From Membranipora membranacea (Eukaryota > Bryozoa > Gymnolaemata > Cheilostomatida > Membraniporidae): 60,000 bases of DNA. Each line of letters starts with the position of its first letter. Within the stretch, counting starts at the first letter, position 1. Position numbers and translations under genes: made by a program. Below, piece by piece: positions 1 to 12,136 of the stretch. The DNA is taken from contig OU612069.1 in NCBI GenBank assembly GCA_914767715.1, positions 10,601,387 through 10,661,386 on the forward strand. Direction: 5' to 3'. A model generated the notes under the pieces. It was given only the letters and a program-made list of their open reading frames with translations, made no database searches and was not told the DNA's origin.

Positions 1-199
1 TTTCTCAGGCTAATTATTCATGCTACTAGGGACAGCCAATCAGAGAACAGTCAGATGGGTCCCTGTCACTGAATTAGATTCTTCTCTTAGAATGGAAATA
101 GTATCATAGCGTTATACGGTTAGGACACTAAACACAGGGACCCATCTGACTGTTATCTGATTGGCTGTCCCTAGTAGCATGAATAATTAGCCTGAGAAA
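1..199. repeat. Foldback (inverted-repeat) element
   Basis: Positions 1-65 and 135-199 are reverse complements with a single mismatch, separated by a 69-base loop. The shape is that of a non-autonomous foldback/MITE element. The left arm begins at the window edge, so the element may extend further. The loop sequence recurs in inverted orientation at about 722-806. Confidence 0.8.
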
Positions 200-1378
200 T
201 TGTCTTGTTAACAAAATTACAAACAGTAATTATACCCCATACAGTCATACTGACTCTCGTGATCTGACTGGGCATGTAGATCACTGATAAACTAGGTTAT
301 CATTACCACAAAGCAGGTGTCGTAAGGCTAAGTATGCATCATGCGTGACTTGAATTCGCGCATGTGCAAGAACAATGAGTTTAGTTTGGGTTCTGATTGC
401 AACTTTGGAAAGGGGAAATGGGATATCCCCTGCATGAACTGTCAATCAAAATCAGCTAATAATGACAAGAGAGGATAACTATTGATAACAAATCCTCGTG
501 CTTTAGGAAGTATGTCACCAGAGCAGGTAGCCAATCAGATGGCTTCGGAATTCCGAGGCTCAATTTTGCAGAGATCAGCTCATGCCCAGAGCTGAGCATG
601 CGCAGAATGCCATACAGTGTCGATGATTTGGGCATTTCTAATTTGCTACTAGGGACTGGCTATTTTTGCAAGCCCTTTGTTTTGCAAAAGAAAGCTAATG
701 ATGCTATTCCAGATATGGAATTCAATGGTCCCTGTGTTTAGTGTCCTAACCATATAACGCTATGATACTATTTCCATTCTAAGAAAAGAATCTAATTCAG
801 TGACTCTTTATCATCGTCATTGGGTCATTTATCATTGTGCTTAATTAGGAAGCCCAATCTCATGTTTTGAGGGTTATGTCTACCATCCTTTCTGTAATTT
901 AGTAGCATTTTTTTATAAAGATGAGTTGCTAGCGGCATTTTGAATGGAGTAGTCGCATTTTGGATTTTGCCTGGCAGCTTGCTGCTAGGGTCATGTATAT
1001 TGTGTCTTAATAAAACCGGAAAACTACCAACAACACAAATTGTCGGAGTATCTTACAAAGCTACCATATTGGATACGGTAATTAAAAGGCCGAACTCTCA
1101 ATCAAGAAAGGAAGCTTCACTACTTCCATTCATTGGGCCATCATGGCTTCAACAACTCTGATATCTATACTGTGATGACAAAGGTGACATTGGTGGAATT
1201 GTATGAGCTTGTTGGGTGCGGCTTCACAGCTCCTCAGTAGTAATTTGCAGTCATCAAACCGTTCATTATAGGGGACGCTGAGATGGTAGAATTGGACCAC
1301 CCAGTGTTCCTTATTGTTTGCATCCAACTTCAAGCAAACTCTGGTGTATATACTTCTCGACTGTTTTTGACTTACCAG
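200..1378. other. Gene-free flank with repeat remnants
   Basis: No convincing exon was found. Positions 643-806 are a second, damaged copy of the foldback at 1-199: a short piece of the arm (GCTACTAGGGACT) and then the loop sequence in reverse orientation. Around 1170-1345 a plus-strand frame reads like protein but carries two adjacent stop codons near 1240, so it may be an old coding relic. The 5' exons of the B-box gene that follows, and any RING exon, were not located here. Confidence 0.5.
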
Positions 1379-4300
1379 AGCAAGCTACAAGGGTGAGATT
1401 CTAGAGAACCTGAAACAATACGATGGTAGAGAAGCAGAAATCGGAGCCACAGAAGCTGATCTACAGCCTGGTGTACCATGTGATTATAAATGTGATGGAC
1501 AGATGGCTTCTAAATTCTGTACTCAATGCAAGAAGGCAATGTGTGTATACCACGAGAAGGTCAGTGTTCCCCACAGAGTATGCTGTAGTAAGCTAGGTTC
1601 TGAGGCTATATAATTATGTTCTACAATGTTACATTGTTATTTATTAGTCAGTCCTATACACATAGACCTATTAGATACATAAAAAGCCCTGTCTAGAGCT
1701 ATGGTTTAAGTCTATCGTCCTACATTCATGATCTTTTTTTTGAAGAAACTGCTGAATATTTAGGAGACAGTACATAGGCCGTATAACAGGACACTATATA
1801 CAACATAAATGAGGCACTCTTTATTATGTGTGATGTTAGGTCATTTGAATGTCTAGTATTCGCGATAGTGCTTTCATAAATTTGCAGCCCACAATCTAGG
1901 TTTAATATTGACAACTCGATCAGTTCTGATTGGATTTTGAGTCCACCACTTTTTCATTACAGAAACACGATGACTTATTTGACTTGGATCATGATAAGAT
2001 AAGCATTCAGAGCTACTTGACCTCTAAACACAAGTTCACCAGATCCGTGTGTCCAGAGCATCCTAGACTAGAGCTTGTGATTGGATGTGAAGTTTGTCTG
2101 CTGACCTTCTGTAATGAATGTGACTGTACAGTAGAGTGTAAACCTTTGGTGGTACCAGGTAAGTTGTCTCATTTGTTTGCGGGGGAAGGTAACTCAATAT
2201 GCAAGCAATAAGTAGAAAACACTTCATGCAAATATTATAAAATCGATGTGTATTGGCGATTAACATACATGGCATAATTGGATGGCCAAATTAAATAGGA
2301 TGGAGAGGTTGGTTGTTTTTGCTGAAACAAAAAAATGGTATCTGAATACACCTCCCTTTGAATTGCCAATCTGGGATATCTTGTGGTGTGGCTGCCACGG
2401 TTTTTGCTAAACGGCATCATAATCAGCATGATCTAACCTGCCCTGTATCCAATTGAATCGAACCCAAAGTAAGTGTGCAATTCAAAATATTTAGGGCTTC
2501 GATTTCCTCTCCTTTTTTAAAATATTGCTTATCTAATAGAAATTAATGATGTCCATGGTTTCCACCAAAAAACAAATTTTTCAAAGGGTGTAATGTAAAC
2601 AATATATCATCATTGTTTTCATAGGATTGAAAATTGCCGGGACAACACACGAAGTGGTCAAACCGGTTGGATTTGATACCATACCATGCAGCGAGGGGTT
2701 CAAAACTGGCATTTCTGCATTCCCCTCTCCAAGCTCAACAAACTCCAGTATGTCCAGCGGAGAGTTCGGAACTAGCATCCCTGTGTTCTGCTCTGCTGCG
2801 CCGGTTCTTGCCAAAGGATTGTTTGGAACTACCTCTGCAAGCTCAACAAACTCCAGTGTGTCCAGCGGAGGATTGCTTGGTTCGGCTTCTGCAAGCTCAA
2901 GAAATTCAAACGTGTCCAGCGGAGGGTTGTTTGGAACTACTTTTGCAAGCTCAAGAAATGTGTCCAGCGGAGGGTTGTTTGGTTCGGCTTCTGCAAGCTC
3001 AAGAAATTCAAACGTGTCCAGCGGAGGGTTGTTTGGAACTACTTTTGCAAGCTCAAGAAATGTGTCCAGCGGAGGGTTGTTTGATTCGGCTTCTGCAAGC
3101 TCAAGAAATTCAAACGTGTCCAGTGGAGGGTTGTTTGGAACTACTTTTGCAAGCTCAAGAAATGTGTCCAGCGGAGGGTTGTTTGGTTCGGCTTCTGCAA
3201 GCTCAAGAAATTCAAATGTGTCCAGCGGAGGGTTGTTTGGAACCACTTCTACAAGCTCAATCAAACCCAGTGTCGCCAGTGGAGGGTTGTTTGGTGCTCC
3301 TGCTGCAAGCTCAACGATATTCGGTACCTTTGGGGGTGGAAAGCCATTATTTAGCCAATCTTCAACTCCAGGTAAAAATAATAAATGTCATCCAGATATG
3401 TAGGCAAATATTATAAAATCGATGTGTATTGGCGATTAACATACATGGCATAATTGGATGGCCAAATTAAATAGGATGGAGAGGTTGGTTGTTTTTGCTG
3501 AAACAAAAAAATGGTATCTGAATACACCTCCCTTTGAATTGCCAATCTGGGATATCTTGTGGTGTGGCTGCCACGGTTTTTGCTAAACGGCATCATAATC
3601 AGCATGATCTAACCTGCCCTGTATCCAATTGAATCGAACCCAAAGTAAGTGTGCAATTCAAAATATTTAGGGCTTCGATTTCCTCTCCTTTTTTAAAATA
3701 TTGCTTATCTAATAGAAATTAATGATGTCCATGGTTTCCACCAAAAAACAAATTTTTCAAAGGGTGTAATGTAAACAATATATCATCATTGTTTTCATAG
3801 GATTGAAAATTGCCGGGACAACACACGAAGTGGTCAAACCGGTTGGATTTGATACCATACCATGCAGCGAGGGGTTCAAAACTGGCATTTCTGCATTCCC
3901 CTCTCCAAGCTCAACAAACTCCAGTATGTCCAGCGGAGAGTTCGGAACTAGCATCCCTGTGTTCTGCTCTGCTGCGCCGGTTCTTGCCAAAGGATTGTTT
4001 GGAACTACCTCTGCAAGCTCAACAAACTCCAGTGTGTCCAGCGGAGGATTGCTTGGTTCGGCTTCTGCAAGCTCAAGAAATTCAAACGTGTCCAGCGGAG
4101 GGTTGTTTGGAACTACTTTTGCAAGCTCAAGAAATGTGTCCAGCGGAGGGTTGTTTGGTTCGGCTTCTGCAAGCTCAAGAAATCCAAACGTGTCCAGCGG
4201 AGGGTTGTTTGGAACCACTATTACAAGCTCAATCAAACCCAGTGTCGCCAGTGGAGGGTTGTTTGGTGCTCCTGCTGCAAGCTCAACGATATTCGGTACC

Positions 4301-7300
4301 TTTGGGGGTGGAAAGCCATTATTTAGCCAATCTTCAACTCCAGGTAAAAATAATAAATGTCATCCAGATATGTAGGCAAATATTATAAAATCGATGTGTA
4401 TTGGCGATTAACATACATGGCATAATTGGATGGCCAAATTAAATAGGATGGAGAGGTTGGTTGTTTTTGCTGAAACAAAAAAATGGTATCTGAATACACC
4501 TCCCTTTGAATTGCCAATCTGGGATATCTTGTGGTGTGGCTGCCACGGTTTTTGCTAAACGGCATCATAATCAGCATGATCTAACCTGCCCTGTATCCAA
4601 TTGAATCGAACCCAAAGTAAGTGTGCAATTCAAAATATTTAGGGCTTCGATTTCTTCTCCTTTTTTAAAATATTGCTTATCTAATAGAAATTAATGATGT
4701 CCATGGTTTCCACCAAAAAACAAATTTTTCAAAGGGTGTAATGTAAACAATATATCATCATTGTTTTCATAGGATTGAAAATTGCCGGGACAACACACGA
4801 AGTGGTCAAACCAGTTGGATTTGATACCATACCATGCAGCGAGGGGTTCAAAACTGGCATTTCTGCATTCCCCTCTCCAAGCTCAACAAACTCCAGTATG
4901 TCCAGCGGAGAGTTCGGAACTAGCATCCCTGTGTTCTGCTCTGCTGCGCCGGTTCTTGCCAAAGGATTGTTTGGAACTACCTCTGCAAGCTCAACAAACT
5001 CCAGTGTGTCCAGCGGAGGATTGCTTGGTTCGGCTTCTGCAAGCTCAAGAAATTCAAACGTGTCCAGTGGAGGGTTGTTTGGAACTACTTTTGCAAGCTC
5101 AAGAAATGTGTCCAGCGGAGGGTTGTTTGGTGCGACTTCTGCAAGCTCAAGAAATCCAAACGTGTCCAGCGGAGGGTTGTTTGGAACCACTTCTACAAGC
5201 TCAATCAAACCCAGTGTCGCCAGTGGAGGGTTGTTTGGTGCTCCTGCTGCAAGCTCAACGATATTCGGTACCTTTGGGGGTGGAAAGCCATTATTTAGCC
5301 AATCTTCAACTCCAGGTAAAAATAATAAATGTCATCCAGATATGTAGGCAAATATTATAAAATCGATGTGTATTGGCGATTAACATACATGGCATAATTG
5401 GATGGCCAAATTAAATAGGATGGAGAGGTTGGTTGTTTTTGCTGAAACAAAAAAATGGTATCTGAATACACCTCCCTTTGAATTGCCAATCTGGGATATC
5501 TTGTGGTGTGGCTGCCACGGTTTTTGCTAAACGGCATCATAATCAGCATGATCTAACCTGCCCTGTATCCAATTGAATCGAACCCAAAGTAAGTGTGCAA
5601 TTCAAAATATTTAGGGCTTCGATTTCTTCTCCTTTTTTAAAATATTGCTTATCTAATAGAAATTAATGATGTCCATGGTTTCCACCAAAAAACAAATTTT
5701 TCAAAGGGTGTAATGTAAACAATATATCATCATTGTTTTCATAGGATTGAAAATTGCCGGGACAACACACGAAGTGGTCAAACCAGTTGGATTTGATACC
5801 ATACCATGCAGCGAGGGGTTCAAAACTGGCATTTCTGCATTCCCCTCTCCAAGCTCAACAAACTCCAGTATGTCCAGCGGAGAGTTCGGAACTAGCATCC
5901 CTGTGTTCTGCTCTGCTGCGCCGGTTCTTGCCAAAGGATTGTTTGGAACTACCTCTGCAAGCTCAACAAACTCCAGTGTGTCCAGCGGAGGATTGCTTGG
6001 TTCGGCTTCTGCAAGCTCAAGAAATTCAAACGTGTCCAGCGGAGGGTTGTTTGGAACTACTTTTGCAAGCTCAAGAAATGTGTCCAGCGGAGGGTTGTTT
6101 GGTTCGGCTTCTGCAAGCTCAAGAAATTCAAACGTGTCCAGCGGAGGGTTGTTTGGAACCACTTCTACAAGCTCAATCAAACCCAGTGTCGCCAGTGGAG
6201 GGTTGTTTGGTGCTCCTGCTGCAAGCTCAACGATATTCGGTACCTTTGGGGGTGGAAAGCCATTATTTAGCCAATCTTCAACTCCAGGTAAAAATAATAA
6301 ATGTCATCCAGATATGTAGGCAACTCGAAATTTAATGGAAAGACTATACACAATAATTATAGGTACTGTGCATTGCGTCTGACAGCCCACTAGATATTTC
6401 TGACTGGGCTCCAATCAATTTGTCTATCAATTGTAATCTTGTGTAAACATTCACCACAGTCTTATGCCCGTATCCTAGTTTGATCTCCTTTGTCACAATT
6501 AATAGTTGACAACTTCCATAACCAATTATTGATGATGGATTAAAAAATTTGTTCTGTAAAAGAAGCCGTCAAGTTCACACCAGTCGATGGGACAGACAGT
6601 GTTGCGAGGAATGGAGTTAGCACTGTTATCAAAACTAAACATTACTGCATCACGGCTATGAAAGAATACGAGAATAAAAGTACAGAGGTAGGTTATCATG
6701 TAACATTGAGGAATAATGGGCCGCAGTCACCAGAAATTAAATGATGACAAATTGATACTAGAATGCAATACACTATTTCAAAGATTGCATTGTTGGTTAA
6801 GTTAGGTTGGGCAGTATTAGTACTTTTGACAGGAATATACTTACTTCAAATGATTACTATCTGCATTTAGCAGGATTACGCCAATGCTGGAAGATCTTCC
6901 ACTGTTAATGCTTATATTGAAAACTGCTCAAACGGATCAGATTACCACTGCCATTTTTACACTTATTGATGCTGCAATGTTTATAGGAAATCCGCTTCCA
7001 GACCTATAAAGACGGGTACCAGTCTCAAGTGAAGAGTAGCATTAAAGTGACAGATTTCAAAGGTGCGATCAACTTCCTTTAAAAATTGGCCCGGTCTATT
7101 TGGAAATAAAAATAAAATTATGGTTTAAACAGCAAATATTAGTCCTTGGTCAAAAGAAATCCAACCAATCAGGTGCAAAGTAGCCTGTTACTGAATCGTA
7201 TTCACATGGATGGTTTGTGCTCATTGGCAGTCCATGCAAGCAATTGGAATCTTCAGTGAGTGCCATCTCCAGATCTCATAGCTCACGCTTATCAGCATGC

Positions 7301-10300
7301 TCTTTGTCAGTGGCCACAACGTACTCTCCCATCAGCCCCCCCCCCCCCCCTGTTACTTGACAGAAAAAAATAGTCTATTGCAAGTCTTTATCCAGGTCCG
7401 GATCTGTTTGATGAGGGTATGAAGGAAGACGAAAATGATGCTAAAATCAAATATCAGCATCATTATCTAATGTCTTCATTACAGAGTGTATCATCATCAC
7501 CTCAATATGACTCTGCTGGTAAGTTCTACACATTCCATTACCAGATTATATTATTTACCTATATAACAAATTTACCTATATACTCATATATACCTTATAT
7601 AACCATATAACCATATACCCATATAACTATATAACTTTATACCTGTATAACTTTGTATCATCATGCTTGTATCCCTATCGACTAGCCACATATGTATATA
7701 TAATATGTTACAGAATGACCTTTATTCAATAGGTCTTGTTTTCATTTGCTCAGAATTAATATCCCTTATCAATTTTATGATTTATTTTTGGGCCAAAATA
7801 CTGCAACACCTTATTTGAAGCAACAGCCATATTTTTAAAGCAAAGATGTATTTATACAACTACGGTGATATGTTTTCATCCATTTCAAAGGGAGAATAAA
7901 ACATAAGTTGGTGCCTATTTCTACCCTCATCAAAGATACAACGCAACGACTAAATACTTTCGTGGCTGGTGCCTTTGCAAAGGAGACGGAAATATGCAGA
8001 CTTGAGAAGGATACCGCTAAGATCGTGGAGAAGGCTGAATGGAACTTAGCAACTATAGAAACTGATATAGACTCTTACGTCAACAAGCTAGTCAGTATCA
8101 GTATATACTTAGTCTTTGGAGGCCATAATACAGCCAACTTGGATATATATTTGGTGGCTTTGTTTCAATAATGATTAGAAAGAAATTCCGCCCGATTTTC
8201 AAGCATTTCTATTCTGCATCTGGGCTTGGTAGGGGCCACACCAAGTAGACTAACCGCACCTCTAATATAAATTTCATTGTATGTATGTGTAGATTGTAGA
8301 AATAATGTCTGAAATCCAAGTCTGTCTCAGCAAGTTTAGAGCATTGTTGGTCAGAGTGAGACAGAAAATTACAAAGTTTTTCTCGAAAAAGTGACTTTTT
8401 AGAGGGATAATTTATAACAAGTTGTCTTCTTCTTTTACAAGGGAAGATAATTCCAATCAATACTGCAAGCAATATTTTATTGACATTTGTGCTATTATGT
8501 TTATGGTGTCTTTTATTCCTATTGGCTGTTGAGTGAAAGCTTTCACAGCCCAAGCCAGTTTCAGGAAGTTGGCTAATGCCCTGATGTTTCTGAATATTGT
8601 TCACAGCCTGAGAATAAAAAAATAATTTTGCTGGAATTTCAACTCCGTTCAACATGGTGAAAATGTATTGTGTTATTTTATCAGTGTGATCAGCTGCGAG
8701 AAGAAGGGGAGAATGTAAAACTTCAGGCAAAACTTGCCAACCAATCTGTCACTTTGCTTGGCAGTCAGATGCTGAGTAACCTGACCACTGACAGGGATAG
8801 CCTAGAGAAGTCAATTATTGAGATCTCAAACATCCTCTCCAATGATGAATCGCCTGAGTCGCTTGCTTACTACAGGGATAAGCTGTCTGAAATGCACAGA
8901 CTTCTAAGAGAGCTAGGTCAACCCCCGAGTGTGGAACTGAAGACTGCCAAAATGAATGGTATGTATCTCTTCTCTTCTGCTACAATTACTCTTACATGTG
9001 ACTGAGAATGCATAACGTTTGTACTTATTTAGGAGTGACCCTGTGTCATATTTGTATTCGAGTGTACTTCATGCTCTTGCTATAAATGTGACCCAATTTG
9101 CCTGCGTCAGGAATTGCCTCAATCGAGCTGATGCTCACTTACCAGTAGAATAGGAGTAACCTGAATGCCCGAAAAGTAGATTTAATATGATCTAATCTAA
9201 TCTGAGCGTATTTCATGTTGTCATTTCAGATTTAACTTTGCCGTTCAGAGACGTGTTCAAACTGGAAAGGTATTCACCCAATCACATTGATTATAGTCTT
9301 AGCGTGGACGTATTATCTCCTGTCATCGGAGTGTGCTCACTCAGTGATCGCCGAATAGCTGTGGCTTATGAGAACAAGCTTGAGATACGCAATCTACAAC
9401 TAGAAGTACTGAGACACGTGGTATGCAATGAGTTTCAGGTTGTTGGTGTATCAGCAATTGAGGGGAAACTTTTAGCTCTAGTTCACACCCCGGAGCGCAA
9501 ATATGATGTCATGACTATTGACTCTGATCTGACTAGTATTCGGAAACTGTTCAGCACAAATGTAGAGTCTTCACCTCTCAGTAACATGAGACCAGATATA
9601 TTTACCAGTTCCAGAAGAGTCATTATTACAGAGCCATGGAAAATGAATATTTTTATTTTTGATATAAAAGGGCTGCCACTAAGCTGCCTGGAACTGCCGA
9701 TATCACCGCATACGCTAGCGATTCTGGACAGATCTACCATTGCTGTCAATAATGGCTATAAATTTTTAATTATCAATGTTAATGGCTTTGGAAACATGGT
9801 GCAGAAAGCTCAGTTGTGTTTTGAAAAAGCTCCCAAACTCCAATCTAGTTCTCAAACAAATTCCTCCAAGCTATGGAGGACAAACCCCAATCACACCCGC
9901 AAGCAGGCAGTAAGCCCTCCACCTCCAACAACATCACAACCTGCCTTCGTACAAGCACTGGATCAGCTGACTGCATTATCCAATCAAACTAAGCAACTCA
10001 GCATTTATGCTACCAGGCAACATCTGTTCACCAAAACACGAGATGAGCAGAACTTCTATTATCTAGCTCAGCAGCGCAATATGTGTGATGTACAGATCGC
10101 TGTTGTTTCTAATGCAGGTATTGTTATCATGTAATGCTGTTGTCATTATTCCAAAAACATGTAAAATCATATTATTGTCCAACCTATGAAATTGAAATAC
10201 ATTGTTATAATATGATATAGTGAGTTATGTTTTGTAGTTATTTTTAAAAAAAGTTTTTTTTACATGTTTGTAATGCCGACTCGAAGTAGAAAACATTATC

Positions 10301-10547
10301 AGTTTAAGCCCATGCATGTCTGTGTCTTAGTAATTTCAGTTCCACCTTCAGACAGGTTTAACAACCCTTTCTAATTTCCTCATTTTCACGTTCCGATATG
10401 ATCTGTAATTTTCTTACAGGGTCTGTCGGCACACTGACTAGCGATGAACTAAAGGAAATAAAAGAGATAACTGGGGTAGCTGTGTCAGGTGATAGACTGG
10501 TTCTAGCCTGTGGTTCCCAAGGACTGAAGCTGTTCAGTGTAAGATAG
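1379..10547 (+). CDS. B-box zinc-finger protein with GLFG repeats and propeller-like C-terminus (5' incomplete)
   Basis: Exons read by eye: 1379-1577, 1963-2158, 2625-3371, 3801-4343, 4773-5315, 5745-6287, 6563-6687, 7002-7062, 7396-7518, 7891-8090, 8685-8958, 9230-10117 and 10420-10547. All junctions are GT-AG and all phases agree, giving about 1,522 residues and a TAG stop. Exons 1-2 carry two B-box-like zinc fingers (C-x3-C-x8-C-x2-C-x4-C-x2-H, then C-x2-H-x8-C-x2-C-x4-C-x2-C). The next four exons are Ser/Gly-rich with 23 GLFG motifs. Exons 7890-8958 are charged and helical, probably a coiled coil. The last two exons hold about five beta-propeller-blade-like repeats. B-boxes plus a coiled coil suggest a TRIM-like scaffold or E3-related protein, but no RING domain is visible. 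The first exon may instead end at 1559 (same phase). A poly(A) signal candidate lies at 11084. Function is not established. Confidence 0.8.
2228..6319 (+). repeat. Four tandem copies of an intron+GLFG-exon unit
   Basis: Copies are 2228-3403 (1,176 bp), 3404-4375, 4376-5347 and 5348-6319 (972 bp each), nearly identical in both the intron and the exon parts. Each carries the same acceptor, a phase-1 exon start, a phase-1 exon end and the donor. Copy 1 is longer by exactly 204 bp, two extra 102-bp inner units. Because the exon is symmetric (1-1), every copy keeps the reading frame. The near identity suggests recent duplication or ongoing gene conversion. Confidence 0.95.
2820..3290 (+). repeat. 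Inner coding minisatellite encoding GLFG motifs
   Basis: Inside each duplicated exon a 34-codon (102-bp) pair repeats: one sub-unit of 16 and one of 18 residues, each with the pattern SGGLFG followed by a Ser/Ala/Arg/Asn-rich spacer. The first exon has four pairs; the other three exons have two. A single GLFG-to-GLFD change occurs only in the first exon. Confidence 0.85.
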
Positions 10548-10622
10548 AACGTTATTATCCCACTGATTATACAGAACCACATATGGTTCTGAGCCGCCAG
10601 CAGTTTGTTCCATACAGAGTAA

Positions 10623-10860
10623 GATGTAGCTCAGCTGGTTAGAGCGCCGGTCTTCAGTGAACAAGTGCATGCAAGGGCGTGAGTTCAAATCCCACTGCAT
10701 CCACTGACTACTGAGACTTGTTGAACCTCCAGTTGTGCTCCGACCTGCCTACAAACTAGGACCAAATTGGCGCAGGCATTGCTGGCTCACCCCTAAGGCA
10801 CCCACTTTTTCACAGCCCCTTCTTTGCAATGCTTAACCTCGCGACTTAAACATTCACTTC
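10623..10860 (+). repeat. tRNA-derived SINE (copy 1)
   Basis: The head resembles a tRNA gene: an A-box-like TAGCTCAGCTGGTTAGAGC at 10627, and a B-box-like GAGTTCAAATCCC near 10680. It is followed by a non-tRNA tail (GTGCTCCGACCTGCCTACAA, then CAAATTGGCGCAG) shared with the copies at 11449 and 35465. It lies in the probable 3' UTR region of the B-box/GLFG gene. The extended tail shows it is a SINE and not a working tRNA gene. Confidence 0.8.
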
Positions 10861-11448
10861 TTTTGTAACAACATTTTGTTCTGAGTCGCCAGCAGTTCGT
10901 TCCAGATACAGAACTTGTCAGCTAATGATGAACACCAAACAAATCAATTAATCAAATTGTCCAGTCTAATTAAGTACAATATTTTGAGTCTATAACGATA
11001 TCAATATGCCAATATCGAGTAGGGTTCCTGGAAGTTTGTACTATTGATTACATTGTCATGACCAGCAATAACAGTCCTTCAGAAATAAAAGTTACTATTT
11101 CTATATCAATTTACGCAAATGTATTTTTTGATTTGTTGAATGCACATTAGAGATCCAAAGACAAATGACGTCACTAAAGGGTTGCGTTGTGTCTGGTAAT
11201 AATTACTCACTATCTATACCAATATCTATTTTATTTGTTTTGAAATAATAATGAAGGGTCAGCGTTATATTTTTACAGACCTTTATGGTATGATGTTCCA
11301 TGTAAGTCTTTATAATATCGAAAACTAAAAGTAAGAACATTATAAAAGTGTAATTTTTATAAGTTTTTTTGATGTTTATTTAATGTCATTATTATCATCA
11401 AATTTTCTGATTCACTTCTACCGAAGATGTGAACAGCTGAGAGACAGT

Positions 11449-11690
11449 AGGAGGTGGCTCAGTCGGTTAGAGCGCCGTCCTTTAGCATGCATATGTTGAA
11501 GGTCGTGAGCTGAATCCCAATGCAGTCCATCCACTTCTGAGGTTTGGTTGGCCCTCAGGTGTGCTCCAACCTGCCTGCAGACAAAGAGCAAATTGGCGCA
11601 GATATTGTGGCCTCGCCATTAAGGCATTACAGTTTGGCCGCCCATGCTTCGGGATGTGGCGAATGATAAGAATGAGAATTTTTAATCAAG
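11449..11690 (+). repeat. tRNA-derived SINE (copy 2)
   Basis: Same structure as the element at 10623: GTGGCTCAGTCGGTTAGAGC head, degraded B-box GAGCTGAATCCC, and the common tail with CAACCTGCCTGCAGAC and CAAATTGGCGCAG. It is more diverged at the promoter end. Confidence 0.75.
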
Positions 11691-12136
11691 ACAGGTAGAT
11701 TGTTCCCATGCTGCATTAACTCTTTATGACTGCAAATACACGGTCTCTTTGGTATTTACTATTTTGTGTTTTATTAAATAAAAATAACTACTTTCTTTGT
11801 TATAAAAAAATATAATGTTTAGCCTTATATTTATAACCCAAAGAATGCGTCATAATCTGCCTATTTAATGATGTCAAGAACTGTCATACAGTCATTTTAT
11901 AGAACTGATAAAACTTGATGATAACAGTTGCACATCCTTCGAGTAAAGTTGGAAGTGTAGATGAGCTTCGTTTGAAACCACTTTGTGAAGCATGAGAACT
12001 AATATATCTGACAGACAAAGGTTGGGATTAAATTTTGATTCGATCGAGTTTGGTGTCAAAATGGTAAGAAGCTATGTTCTCATTGATATATGCTCCGTTA
12101 TCGGAAAAGTGCACTGATACTCTGTATGAAATAGAG
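11691..12136. other. AT-rich 3' flank of the minus-strand cysteine-rich gene
   Basis: No gene is visible. A minus-strand AATAAA (plus TTTATT near 11770) could serve as poly(A) signal for the gene that ends at 12137. Confidence 0.35.

Noticed and set aside
2581-6180. Long minus-strand and alternative-frame open frames through the GLFG exons
   Set aside because: They are shadows of a coding repeat whose period is a multiple of three; only the GLFG frame joins neighbouring exons in phase.
2228-6319. CRISPR-like array
   Set aside because: Units of about 1 kb with exon-intron structure in a eukaryotic genome; no short repeats with unique spacers.
10623-10700. Functional tRNA gene
   Set aside because: The tRNA-like head is joined to the same non-tRNA tail as two other copies and does not end in a tRNA acceptor stem; it is a SINE.
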